22,771 bases of DNA from TMED69 sp964642505 (lineage in GTDB: Bacteria > Pseudomonadota > Gammaproteobacteria > Ga0077536), in the NCBI GenBank assembly GCA_964642505.1, contig CAZXQY010000039.1:1-22771 (forward strand), given 5' to 3'. Each line of letters begins with the position of its first letter. Position 1 is the stretch's first letter. The position numbers and the translations under genes are program-made. This document shows, in pieces, positions 15,551 to 21,977 of the stretch. A model generated the notes under the pieces. That model was not told where the DNA came from. It was given only the letters and a program-made list of their open reading frames with translations, and searched no databases.

Positions 15551-16588
15551 ATGGCAATAGACTGCGGTATACTTTTCCCCTTTAGGAACCCCGATTTTAC
15601 CAGAAGACCTTGGACGGAAATTTACAAAGACGATCTGGATCTTGCCGTTTATTCTGAAGAACTGGGATTTGACCATGTTTGGCTAACCGAACATCATTTT
15701 GTAGACGACGGCTACTCTCCCTCCCTTATGCCTATTGCTTGCGCTATCGCCGGCCGAACTTCAAAAATTCGCATTGGTACTTTTGTGGCTCTCCTGCCAC
15801 TTCATGATACAGTGCGTTTTGCGGAAGATGTTGCTACTGCTGACGTGATTTCATCTGGTCGAATTGATTTGGGAGTCGGGCTTGGATACCGCGTCGCCGA
15901 GTTCGCAGGAATGGGTGTTTCGTCAAAAAAACGCGGCTCAAAATTTAACGAACAATTACCACTACTAAGGCAATTGCTAGATGGCGAATCGGTAACCTTG
16001 GAAGGTAAGTTTCACCACATTGAAGGGACGAAGATTGTTCCTCCTCCGGCTCAAACCCCAGTTCCTCTTTGGGTGGGTGCACGAGGAGATCGGGCGCTCG
16101 ATCGGGCTGCCAACCTTGGCTGTCATCTAGCTGGCGTTTCAGCGGAGCACCGAATCAAATACCGCAAGGCGTTAGAAAAGCATGGGCGTAATCCTGACGA
16201 GTATAATGTGAGCCAAATGGTTCTCACCTACGTTTCGGATGACAAAACTACTGCCTGGAATGAAGCTGCCAAACCAGTAAACCACATGCTGCAACTTTAT
16301 AAGGATTGGGCCGAGGAGGCTGGAGATAACAATAATGACGATCAAAGTTCTCGGGACATCCCCTCTCCAGAGGAGATGATGCAAGAGCAGACTTGTGATT
16401 TTTTTGGCGAACCAGCGTTTATAGGTACTGCAGATTTCGTATATGAAGGCCTCTCACAATTATTAGAACGTTCCCCCTGTACCCATCTTGTTATGATGGG
16501 CTCTCTACCCGGAGCTCCTCGGGAAGGCACCAAACGAAACCTTGAGCTATTAGCAAGAGACGTGATTCCCCGCCTCAAAGAGAATTAA
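15551..16588 (+). CDS. luciferase-like flavin-dependent monooxygenase (LLM class), copy 3
   Basis: This is the third luciferase-superfamily protein of the window, 345 residues. It shares with copies 1 and 2 the N-terminal FRNP box (11-14), HVWLTEHHFVDDG (Glu47-His48-His49), KIRIGTF, VRFAEDVATADVISSGRIDLGVGLGY and the APPAQTPVPLWVGARG-like middle part (here PPPAQTPVPLWVGARG). The C-terminal FIGTADFVYEGLSQLL fits the flavin phosphate site. AAGGAG stands 8 bases before the ATG. It lies between amidase (22 bases) and GST (3 bases), so all three should be one transcript. Family members open heterocycles (RutA on pyrimidines) or cut C-N and C-S bonds; an N-containing substrate would fit the amidase neighbour, but this is inference. 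Confidence 0.93.
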   Translation: MAIDCGILFPFRNPDFTRRPWTEIYKDDLDLAVYSEELGFDHVWLTEHHFVDDGYSPSLMPIACAIAGRTSKIRIGTFVALLPLHDTVRFAEDVATADVISSGRIDLGVGLGYRVAEFAGMGVSSKKRGSKFNEQLPLLRQLLDGESVTLEGKFHHIEGTKIVPPPAQTPVPLWVGARGDRALDRAANLGCHLAGVSAEHRIKYRKALEKHGRNPDEYNVSQMVLTYVSDDKTTAWNEAAKPVNHMLQLYKDWAEEAGDNNNDDQSSRDIPSPEEMMQEQTCDFFGEPAFIGTADFVYEGLSQLLERSPCTHLVMMGSLPGAPREGTKRNLELLARDVIPRLKEN

Positions 16589-16591
16589 ATT

Positions 16592-17191
16592 TTGGACATA
16601 ACGCTGTACGGCACTGGTACTACTCGCTCCAGTCGTTGCAGGTGGACTCTTCTGGAATTAGGCCTTAATTTCGCTTATGTAGACGACGCCTCGCTGATTG
16701 GGACAGATAAATTAGCTCTCATGCATCCACTAGGGAAACTGCCCGTAATCGTGATAGATGGGAACACCTATTTTGAATCCGCCGCTATATGCTCGCATTT
16801 GTGTGAACTGCACCCTGAAAAGAATTTGATCGCTAATCCCGGCACTCACGAACGTGGTCTACACAACCAATGGTGCTCTTTTGCTCTCGCCGAGATCGAA
16901 GCCTACCTATGGAGCTCCCTTAAGAATGAACAATTATATCCTGAGGCGAAAAGAGTAACAGAAATAGTACCGAATAATACCGATGAGATAAGGAAGGGTT
17001 TACAAGCCATTGAGTCGGCTTTAGAAAACTCGGACTATCTTACGGGACGTCATTTCTCGGTAACGGATATCGTGGTCGGATTTACCGTTAATTGGGCAAA
17101 AAATGCTGGTCACTTGCAAAGGTTCCCAAACTTGTCAAAGTATTTGGACAAACTACATAGCCGCACACTCTGTACTTTTAGGATTTCTTGA
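16592..17191 (+). CDS. glutathione S-transferase family protein
   Basis: The 199-residue protein has the thioredoxin-fold N-domain and all-helical C-domain of cytosolic GSTs. In the N-domain TTRSSRCRWTLLE (10-22) is the active-site helix start, with Ser13/Ser14 as candidate glutathione-activating residues; Pro51 is the cis-Pro (GKLPV), and Glu62-Ser63 (FESAAI) is the glutathione-binding pair. The C-domain has YLTGRHFSVTDIVVG, the N-capping box of helix 6, and FPNLSKYLDKLHSR. The start is TTG at 16592, three bases after the stop of the monooxygenase; no ATG fits and translation is probably coupled. GSTs use glutathione for conjugation, dehalogenation, ring cleavage or isomerisation. In this run it may process a product of the monooxygenase. 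It is slightly short of the usual 205-210 residues at the C-terminus. Confidence 0.88.
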   Translation: MDITLYGTGTTRSSRCRWTLLELGLNFAYVDDASLIGTDKLALMHPLGKLPVIVIDGNTYFESAAICSHLCELHPEKNLIANPGTHERGLHNQWCSFALAEIEAYLWSSLKNEQLYPEAKRVTEIVPNNTDEIRKGLQAIESALENSDYLTGRHFSVTDIVVGFTVNWAKNAGHLQRFPNLSKYLDKLHSRTLCTFRIS

Positions 17192-17210
17192 CAAATGTTT
17201 TTCGATATTC

Positions 17211-17230
17211 GTATGGATGGAGATCCATAC
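17211..17230. terminator. 8-bp perfect hairpin in the GST / Baeyer-Villiger convergent gap
   Basis: GTATGGAT (17211-17218) and ATCCATAC (17223-17230) form a perfect 8-pair stem closed by GGAG. It lies 20 bases after the GST stop, in the 133-base gap before the convergent monooxygenase. No T run follows on either strand, so it could be a weak or rho-assisted bidirectional terminator or an mRNA 3' end stabiliser. A second small hairpin, TGCGC-TTGAT-GCGCA, lies at 17289-17303. Confidence 0.35.
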
Positions 17231-17324
17231 CAACATCTACATTTCTTGCCAAAATTAGCCGAATTATTTAAACCGACTAGATCAAAGATGCGCTTGATGC
17301 GCAGCGTCTGGCTCTCAAACGAGA

Positions 17325-18947
17325 CTAACTCAAATCGAACGCACTATATTTGTCGGATGCAACCTTGCTACATCGTTCCTGAAAGGTAGGAACCCCCCCT
17401 ATATAGTTTAAAAACTGACGTTTTTTACCTGGGATATTAGAACCCATAAACCAAGACTGAACGTCGGTAAAGAGAGTTTCCTCAGCCCCCTCTAGTACAT
17501 GCGCAGTCCATTCTGACTCCGCCTCAGTTCTTGCATCAATCTTTGAATATCCGTTCGTTAAGATGTATTCGATGCAATCCGTAATCCATTCGACGTTATA
17601 TTCTAAACAACGTGGTACGTTACAAAAACTAGCGGCATTGTGAGGCCCTCCGGATATAAACATGTTAGGGAAACCAACAGTTGTTAGACCTAGAAAAGTT
17701 CTTGGTCCATTTCTCCACTTCTCTTTTAACGACAAATTGTCGCACCCTCGAATGTCTATTTTATTCATAGCTCCAGTAACCGCATCGAAACCAGTCGCAA
17801 AAATAATTAAGTCGAATTCATATTCTACTAAAGATGTCCGAATTCCTTTTTCAGTAAATTCTTCGATGGCCGTTTTCTTCAGATCTACAAGTTGCACATT
17901 TTCTCTGTTGTAGGATTTGTAGTAGCCACTTTCCAGTGGGACCCGTTTGCTTCCAAAAGGATGATCGGTCGGAGTTAGCAAATCCGCAATGTTGGGATCC
18001 TCCACTTCCGCCTGGATTTTTGCACGAACAAATTTCGCAGCCAACTCATTTGCCTTATTGTCTACCATAATGTCATTGAAGTTTCCTAGCCAAAACCCGA
18101 AACCCTGTTCTTCCCACTTTTTTTCAAAAAAAAGAGTGCGTTCCTGTTCGGACACATCGAAAATAGAACGTTTATCAAAATCATGGATAAATCCGCCAGC
18201 AGAGGTTTTACATTTTTCAAAAATTTCTTCATACCTAGATCTGATTTCGATCTGTTCTTCTGGTTTAATAGGACGATTACGCAACGGTTTACAATAATTA
18301 GCAGTGCGCTGAAAAACGCTAAGACTACCAACGTTCTTAGATATCTCTGTAATAAGTTGAACTGCCGTCGCTCCGGTACCAATGACAGCTACTTTTTTTT
18401 CGCTGAGATCGATCGAGTCTGAAGGCCAATTAGAAGTATGCCAACTAAGCCCCTTATAGCGCTCCCGACCAGGAAAATTCGGTGTATAAGGCTCGGAAAG
18501 GACACCGGTTGCGAAAATTAGAAACCTAGCTGACGCTTCACCACCATCATGAGTTCTGATATACCAGATATTCTCTCGTTCGTCATAACTACATGTCTGA
18601 ACGCGAGAATTAAAAACTATGTGTTGTCTTAGATCAAATTTGTCTGCTACGAAATTCAAATATTCCAAGGTTTCCGCTTGTCCAGCAAAGTGTTCGCTCC
18701 ATTCCCATTCCTCTAGGAGCTCTTTCGACCACGAATATCCGTAGCTATAACTCTCTGAGTCAAACCTCGCTCCCGGATACCGATTCCAAAACCAAGTGCC
18801 GCCCAAATCAGCACCCGCTTCAAAAACTCTAAACCTTCTCCCCATTTGCTGTAACCGTTGAATTAGATACAAGCCGGCCATTCCCGCCCCAATAATAATC
18901 GCGTCCATACAAGCACTGTTGTCTTCCTGTCGTTCAGTATCCATCAA
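17325..18947 (-). CDS. flavin-containing Baeyer-Villiger monooxygenase
   Basis: The 540-residue protein matches cyclohexanone monooxygenase-type (class B) enzymes, which use FAD, NADPH and oxygen to turn ketones into esters or lactones. The order of motifs is complete: FAD-binding GAGMAG (20-25), GGTWFWNRYPGARFD (49-63), the Baeyer-Villiger fingerprint beginning FPGRERYKG and ending WHTSNWP (158-175), and the NADPH-binding GTGATA (190-195). The late IFATGFDA segment is also typical. Length is nearly that of the Acinetobacter enzyme (about 543). Two adjoining ATGs (18947, 18944) follow AAGGAT; either may be used. It is divergent from the PPOX/DsbA pair over 150 bases. Ketone substrate unknown; the nearby GST or HCCA-like proteins might act on ring-opened products. 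Confidence 0.95.
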   Translation of the reverse strand: MMDTERQEDNSACMDAIIIGAGMAGLYLIQRLQQMGRRFRVFEAGADLGGTWFWNRYPGARFDSESYSYGYSWSKELLEEWEWSEHFAGQAETLEYLNFVADKFDLRQHIVFNSRVQTCSYDERENIWYIRTHDGGEASARFLIFATGVLSEPYTPNFPGRERYKGLSWHTSNWPSDSIDLSEKKVAVIGTGATAVQLITEISKNVGSLSVFQRTANYCKPLRNRPIKPEEQIEIRSRYEEIFEKCKTSAGGFIHDFDKRSIFDVSEQERTLFFEKKWEEQGFGFWLGNFNDIMVDNKANELAAKFVRAKIQAEVEDPNIADLLTPTDHPFGSKRVPLESGYYKSYNRENVQLVDLKKTAIEEFTEKGIRTSLVEYEFDLIIFATGFDAVTGAMNKIDIRGCDNLSLKEKWRNGPRTFLGLTTVGFPNMFISGGPHNAASFCNVPRCLEYNVEWITDCIEYILTNGYSKIDARTEAESEWTAHVLEGAEETLFTDVQSWFMGSNIPGKKRQFLNYIGGVPTFQERCSKVASDKYSAFDLS

Positions 18948-19097
18948 AAATCCTTACGAGGTGATAAATTTAACCGCCGAACATAAATCAAAAATCAAAG
19001 TTTAAATTATTCAACTATCAAGGGGTTATACTTACACTTTTAGATCGGTTAGTAAAAGAAACTTGATAGTAAATCCTTGAAAGCGGCGTAAGATACC
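18948..19097. promoter_or_regulatory. divergent promoter region with a 9-bp inverted repeat
   Basis: This AT-rich 150-base gap separates the Baeyer-Villiger monooxygenase from the PPOX protein. ACTATCAAG at 19014-19022 is matched exactly by its complement CTTGATAGT at 19062-19070, 48 bases start to start. Each arm contains TTGATA facing one of the two genes, so the arms could be paired operator half-sites or two outward -35-like boxes. No clear -10 boxes are seen at the normal distance. Confidence 0.45.
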
Positions 19098-19481
19098 ATG
19101 GAACATTTCGATAAGACAAAATACATTTCATTGCAAACAAAAAAGCGAGATGGCAGAACTGTGAACACTCCTCTTTGGTGCGTAACTCGGCCAGAAGATA
19201 TTGGCCAAAGAATCATTTATGCTTTTACAAATAAGAATTCGGGTAAGGTAAAACGAATCCAGATAAACTCATCCGCAAAAATTTCTAAATGTTCAGTAAC
19301 AGGGAGAGTTCAATCTAAATGGCTTGATACGGAAGTTACAACTTCTTTCGACCAAGAAACCATGCGACAGATTGTCTCCAAAATGTATCGTAAGTATTCA
19401 TGGCAAATGCTTTTAGTAGACATTCTTGCTAGACTTTCCGGCCGGCGATCCAGTTGGATTGTTTTAAAAATCGCTTATTGA
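19098..19481 (+). CDS. PPOX-fold flavoprotein (F420-dependent oxidoreductase-like)
   Basis: This 127-residue protein resembles the PPOX class named F420-dependent oxidoreductases (Rv2074-like), split-barrel flavoproteins. The N-terminal strand pair YISLQTKKRDGRTVNTPLWCV (9-29) and the phosphate-binding block NKNSGKVKRIQINSSAKISKC (45-65) both match, as do the GRVQSKWLDTEV strand and the KYSWQMLLVDILARLSGRR segment. Members use F420 or FMN to reduce compounds such as biliverdin. Whether this organism makes F420 cannot be told here. The ribosome site before ATG 19098 is poor. It is 19 bases before the DsbA-like gene and should be cotranscribed with it, and is divergent from the Baeyer-Villiger gene. 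Confidence 0.8.
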   Translation: MEHFDKTKYISLQTKKRDGRTVNTPLWCVTRPEDIGQRIIYAFTNKNSGKVKRIQINSSAKISKCSVTGRVQSKWLDTEVTTSFDQETMRQIVSKMYRKYSWQMLLVDILARLSGRRSSWIVLKIAY

Positions 19482-19500
19482 AAATATTGAGATGTAACCC

Positions 19501-20202
19501 ATGTTCGAAATCGATGTTTACCTAGATATAAAGAGTCCTCATTCCTATCTGATGATGAAACCAACTTTACAACTCGAAAAAGATTACTCCTGTAAGATTA
19601 ACTTCAAACCCTATGACCTAAGTTATGTGGAAATAAATGTCACGACTGACCATGACCCTGAAAACCCTGTAAGAAAACCTCGAGATGCGACTCAAGATCG
19701 AAGAGCCAAGATGTATTACACAGTCGCCAGGGTTTACGCAAAGGCTATGGGATTAAAGTTACGGGGACCTGAAATTCTGCTCACCGCACAAAAAGCTAAC
19801 ATGGGGATCTCGTGGGCTTCAAAATATGGAAAGGCTGCGGAGTATCTAATGGAAGTATATAGCGCTGGCTGGCCAAATGGTTGGAGAGATTATGACATGA
19901 ATAACATTGAAAATCTGAAAAAGAGCATGCTCTCCGCTGGTCTTGATGCAAATGATATTCGCTCATTCGAACAGTACACAAAAGGCGAAGGACCTTCTGA
20001 ACTTGGCAACTTCCGACAAGAAGCCGAAGAAACTGGTGCCGTAGGTGTGCCCCACCTAGTATTTCCCTACAAGGACAAAAGGGTCGGTATGTTTGGTAGA
20101 GAACACCTAGGCTTAATTCGTCACACCCTGCACGAACTCGGCCTAGCTAGAAGCTCAAAGGTTGAGTGGAAAGTGTCTCATTATTGGTTTGACACCGAAT
20201 AG
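19501..20202 (+). CDS. DsbA-family protein, 2-hydroxychromene-2-carboxylate isomerase-like
   Basis: The 233-residue protein has the DsbA/kappa-GST thioredoxin fold. Instead of a CxxC pair it has KSPHSYL (11-17), with Ser12-Pro13 in the place of the catalytic Ser in 2-hydroxychromene-2-carboxylate isomerase (HCCA isomerase, NahD). The cis-Pro loop is VGVPHLVF (181-188) and MFGREHL follows, also typical of HCCA isomerases. These enzymes use glutathione to isomerise ring-cleavage products in naphthalene-type degradation. No Cys pair means it is not a disulfide oxidase. No signal peptide, so it is cytoplasmic. Its ribosome site (GAGATG) is weak; it follows the PPOX gene by 19 bases and ends 12 bases from the convergent MDR gene. 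True substrate unknown. Confidence 0.83.
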   Translation: MFEIDVYLDIKSPHSYLMMKPTLQLEKDYSCKINFKPYDLSYVEINVTTDHDPENPVRKPRDATQDRRAKMYYTVARVYAKAMGLKLRGPEILLTAQKANMGISWASKYGKAAEYLMEVYSAGWPNGWRDYDMNNIENLKKSMLSAGLDANDIRSFEQYTKGEGPSELGNFRQEAEETGAVGVPHLVFPYKDKRVGMFGREHLGLIRHTLHELGLARSSKVEWKVSHYWFDTE

Positions 20203-20214
20203 ACTTCGTAGGCA

Positions 20215-21312
20215 TTAACCTCTAAATTTACTTAGATATTGAAGAAATTTAAATACTATTTTTTCGGTGTGGTTCGACCGAACCGGCAGAGGGGGATCTG
20301 ATAGTTTCAGAACTTGCTTACCCAGATTATCTCCAGTAAAAATCCGCTTCAAAGTCGAAGGAATATTATCAAACCCGTGTTGCAAATCTATTTCTTGGAC
20401 AATACTTCCTTTTTCCACCCAGTAGGTTAGTTTCAGCAAGCCTTCCACGGCTCTATCCAGATAATCCAGTATGATAAAGCCTTCCGCATTAGCCCTATTT
20501 ATAATCAAGGATAGATAATTTTTGAGACCGTAAAACTCGTGGCCCTCGTTGTTATACTGCGAAATAGCCCCACACAACACTATGCGAGCATTTTGTTTTA
20601 TCTGTAGTAGTACCTCGTCAGTGATAGAGCCGCCAACATTATCAAAATAGACATCAATCCCCTCCGGACAAATGCGAGTTAGTTCCTCGCCGACATCTTG
20701 ACTTTTATAATCGATCGCAGCATCAAAATTAGCCTTTTTTAGGAGCCATTCTCTTTTTCTTTCTCCGCCCGCTATGCCAACCACCCTACAACCCTTTAAT
20801 TTCGCGATTTGTCCGGCGATAGAGCCTGTAGCTCCAGCAGCCCCGCTTATCAACACCGTCTCTCCTCGTTTAGGCTTACCGATTTCGAGCAATCCGAAAT
20901 AAGCCGTCAAACCTGTCAACGACAAAGCCAAAACTAAAGTTGGATCGAGGTGGCCTGGAATCCGAGTAACAGGAACGAACTCCGGTTTATCTGGCTCAAA
21001 AACCACATACTCTTGCCATCCGCAAAAAGAATTTACGATATCGCCAGGTTTAAATTTTGGGTGTCGGGACTCTATTATTTGCGCGATGCCTCCTGCTCTC
21101 ATAGGTTCACCCAATTTGGCAGCCGGAATATAAGTATCCATTGACATCCAAGCTCTTTGAGTAGGATCAAAGGACAAAAGCAATACTTTCCCCAGTATTT
21201 GTCCTCGTTCAAGAGATGGAATAGCTATTTCCCGCTGTTCGAATTGGTCTGACGCGACCAAACCATCCGGCCGAGCTGATAGTAGCCACTGTCTGTTCAC
21301 ACCATTATGCAT
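20215..21312 (-). CDS. zinc-free MDR-family NADP-dependent oxidoreductase
   Basis: The 365-residue protein belongs to the medium-chain dehydrogenase/reductase superfamily, leukotriene-B4-12-hydroxydehydrogenase / curcumin reductase branch, which reduces alpha,beta-unsaturated ketones with NADPH. Evidence: NRQWLL near the N-terminus, DPTQRAWM (49-56), the Rossmann loop SGAAGATGSIAGQIAK (156-171), GIDVYFDNVGG, and RIVLCGAISQYN. Zinc-ligand cysteines are absent, as usual in this branch. After GKQVLKLSDP, where most members end, about 25 further residues follow, rich in basic and aromatic residues (ending LQYLSKFRG). ATG 21312 lacks a good ribosome site. It follows the Lrp-family regulator by 43 bases on the same strand and may be cotranscribed. 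Which enone it reduces is unknown. Confidence 0.92.
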   Translation of the reverse strand: MHNGVNRQWLLSARPDGLVASDQFEQREIAIPSLERGQILGKVLLLSFDPTQRAWMSMDTYIPAAKLGEPMRAGGIAQIIESRHPKFKPGDIVNSFCGWQEYVVFEPDKPEFVPVTRIPGHLDPTLVLALSLTGLTAYFGLLEIGKPKRGETVLISGAAGATGSIAGQIAKLKGCRVVGIAGGERKREWLLKKANFDAAIDYKSQDVGEELTRICPEGIDVYFDNVGGSITDEVLLQIKQNARIVLCGAISQYNNEGHEFYGLKNYLSLIINRANAEGFIILDYLDRAVEGLLKLTYWVEKGSIVQEIDLQHGFDNIPSTLKRIFTGDNLGKQVLKLSDPPLPVRSNHTEKIVFKFLQYLSKFRG

Positions 21313-21355
21313 CTTCAGACTCAGTATTTTTAAATTTTGTCGAAATTAGATAACC

Positions 21356-21817
21356 CTACTTTCTTTCTAACGGAAGTTCCGTTCGTTGAACGATTGGCTT
21401 CAAAGCAAAACTAGTCTGTATATTAGCAATACTTTCAATTTTCGTTAACTTATCAACTAAAAATTTTTCGTATTCTTCCAAATCTCTGGTCACCACCCTA
21501 AGCAGGTAATCGGAAGTCCCCGTCATCAAATAGCATTCCATAACTTCTGAATAACTTGATACTTTCGATTGAAACGACTGAAGAGCCGTTTTTTCTTGGC
21601 TTCTGAGGGAAACGTTAACAAAAGCGCTAATTAAAAACCCCATGGCTTTGGCATCAACAATAGCAACGTATTTTTTAATTACGTTCGTTCCCTCTAAAAC
21701 CTTCACCCGCCGATGACAAGGAGAGGGGGACAAGCCAACTTCTTCTGCTAATTCCAAATTCGATATTCGTCCCTGCTTTTGAAGGCAGTGGAGAATTTTA
21801 TAGTCTAACTTATCCAT
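21356..21817 (-). CDS. Lrp/AsnC-family transcriptional regulator
   Basis: This is a typical Lrp/AsnC feast-famine regulator. The N-terminal winged helix contains LDYKILHCLQKQGRISNLEL and the recognition helix GLSPSPCHRRVKVLE; the C-terminal RAM (ligand-binding, octamer-forming) domain follows with VMECYLMTGTSDYLLRVV (about 97-114 from the longer start). I prefer the ATG at 21817 (MDKLDYKIL, 153 aa), the usual N-terminus; ATGs at 21832 and 21835 would add five or six residues. None has a clear ribosome site. It is divergent from the aceE-type gene across an AT-rich gap of about 140-160 bases, so it probably controls that gene and itself. Such pairs (mdeR-mdeB, for instance) occur in amino-acid catabolism. 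The ligand is not known. Confidence 0.93.
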   Translation of the reverse strand: MDKLDYKILHCLQKQGRISNLELAEEVGLSPSPCHRRVKVLEGTNVIKKYVAIVDAKAMGFLISAFVNVSLRSQEKTALQSFQSKVSSYSEVMECYLMTGTSDYLLRVVTRDLEEYEKFLVDKLTKIESIANIQTSFALKPIVQRTELPLERK

Positions 21818-21835
21818 TTTATAAGAAGGCATCAT

Positions 21836-21977
21836 ATTAGTTTAATATTTTATAAATTGTTATATTTTTAGAATTATTGTGCTTTTAATATACCTAAAAC
21901 AACATAATTAGCAATCCTGAAGGTGGCTTTTTTGATATTGTTATCCAATCCGACAGCTAGTTTCACTGGGTAGAAAA
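21836..21977. promoter_or_regulatory. AT-rich divergent region, Lrp-type regulator / 2-oxoacid dehydrogenase E1
   Basis: The first 60 or so bases after the regulator start are almost pure A/T (TTTAATATTTTATAAATTGT and beyond), the type of bendable DNA that Lrp-family proteins wrap. AG-A-A-TTATTG-T-G-CT (21870-21883) has the AG...CT dyad ends of an Lrp site but is one base too long for the E. coli consensus. A T run after GGTGGC lies at 21927-21932. I cannot fix promoters here. Confidence 0.35.

Noticed and set aside
17195..17389. 64-residue open frame after the GST gene
   Set aside because: No recognisable domain, weak ribosome site, and its last third overlaps the end of the Baeyer-Villiger gene on the other strand. 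It also contains the 17211-17230 hairpin. More likely non-coding.
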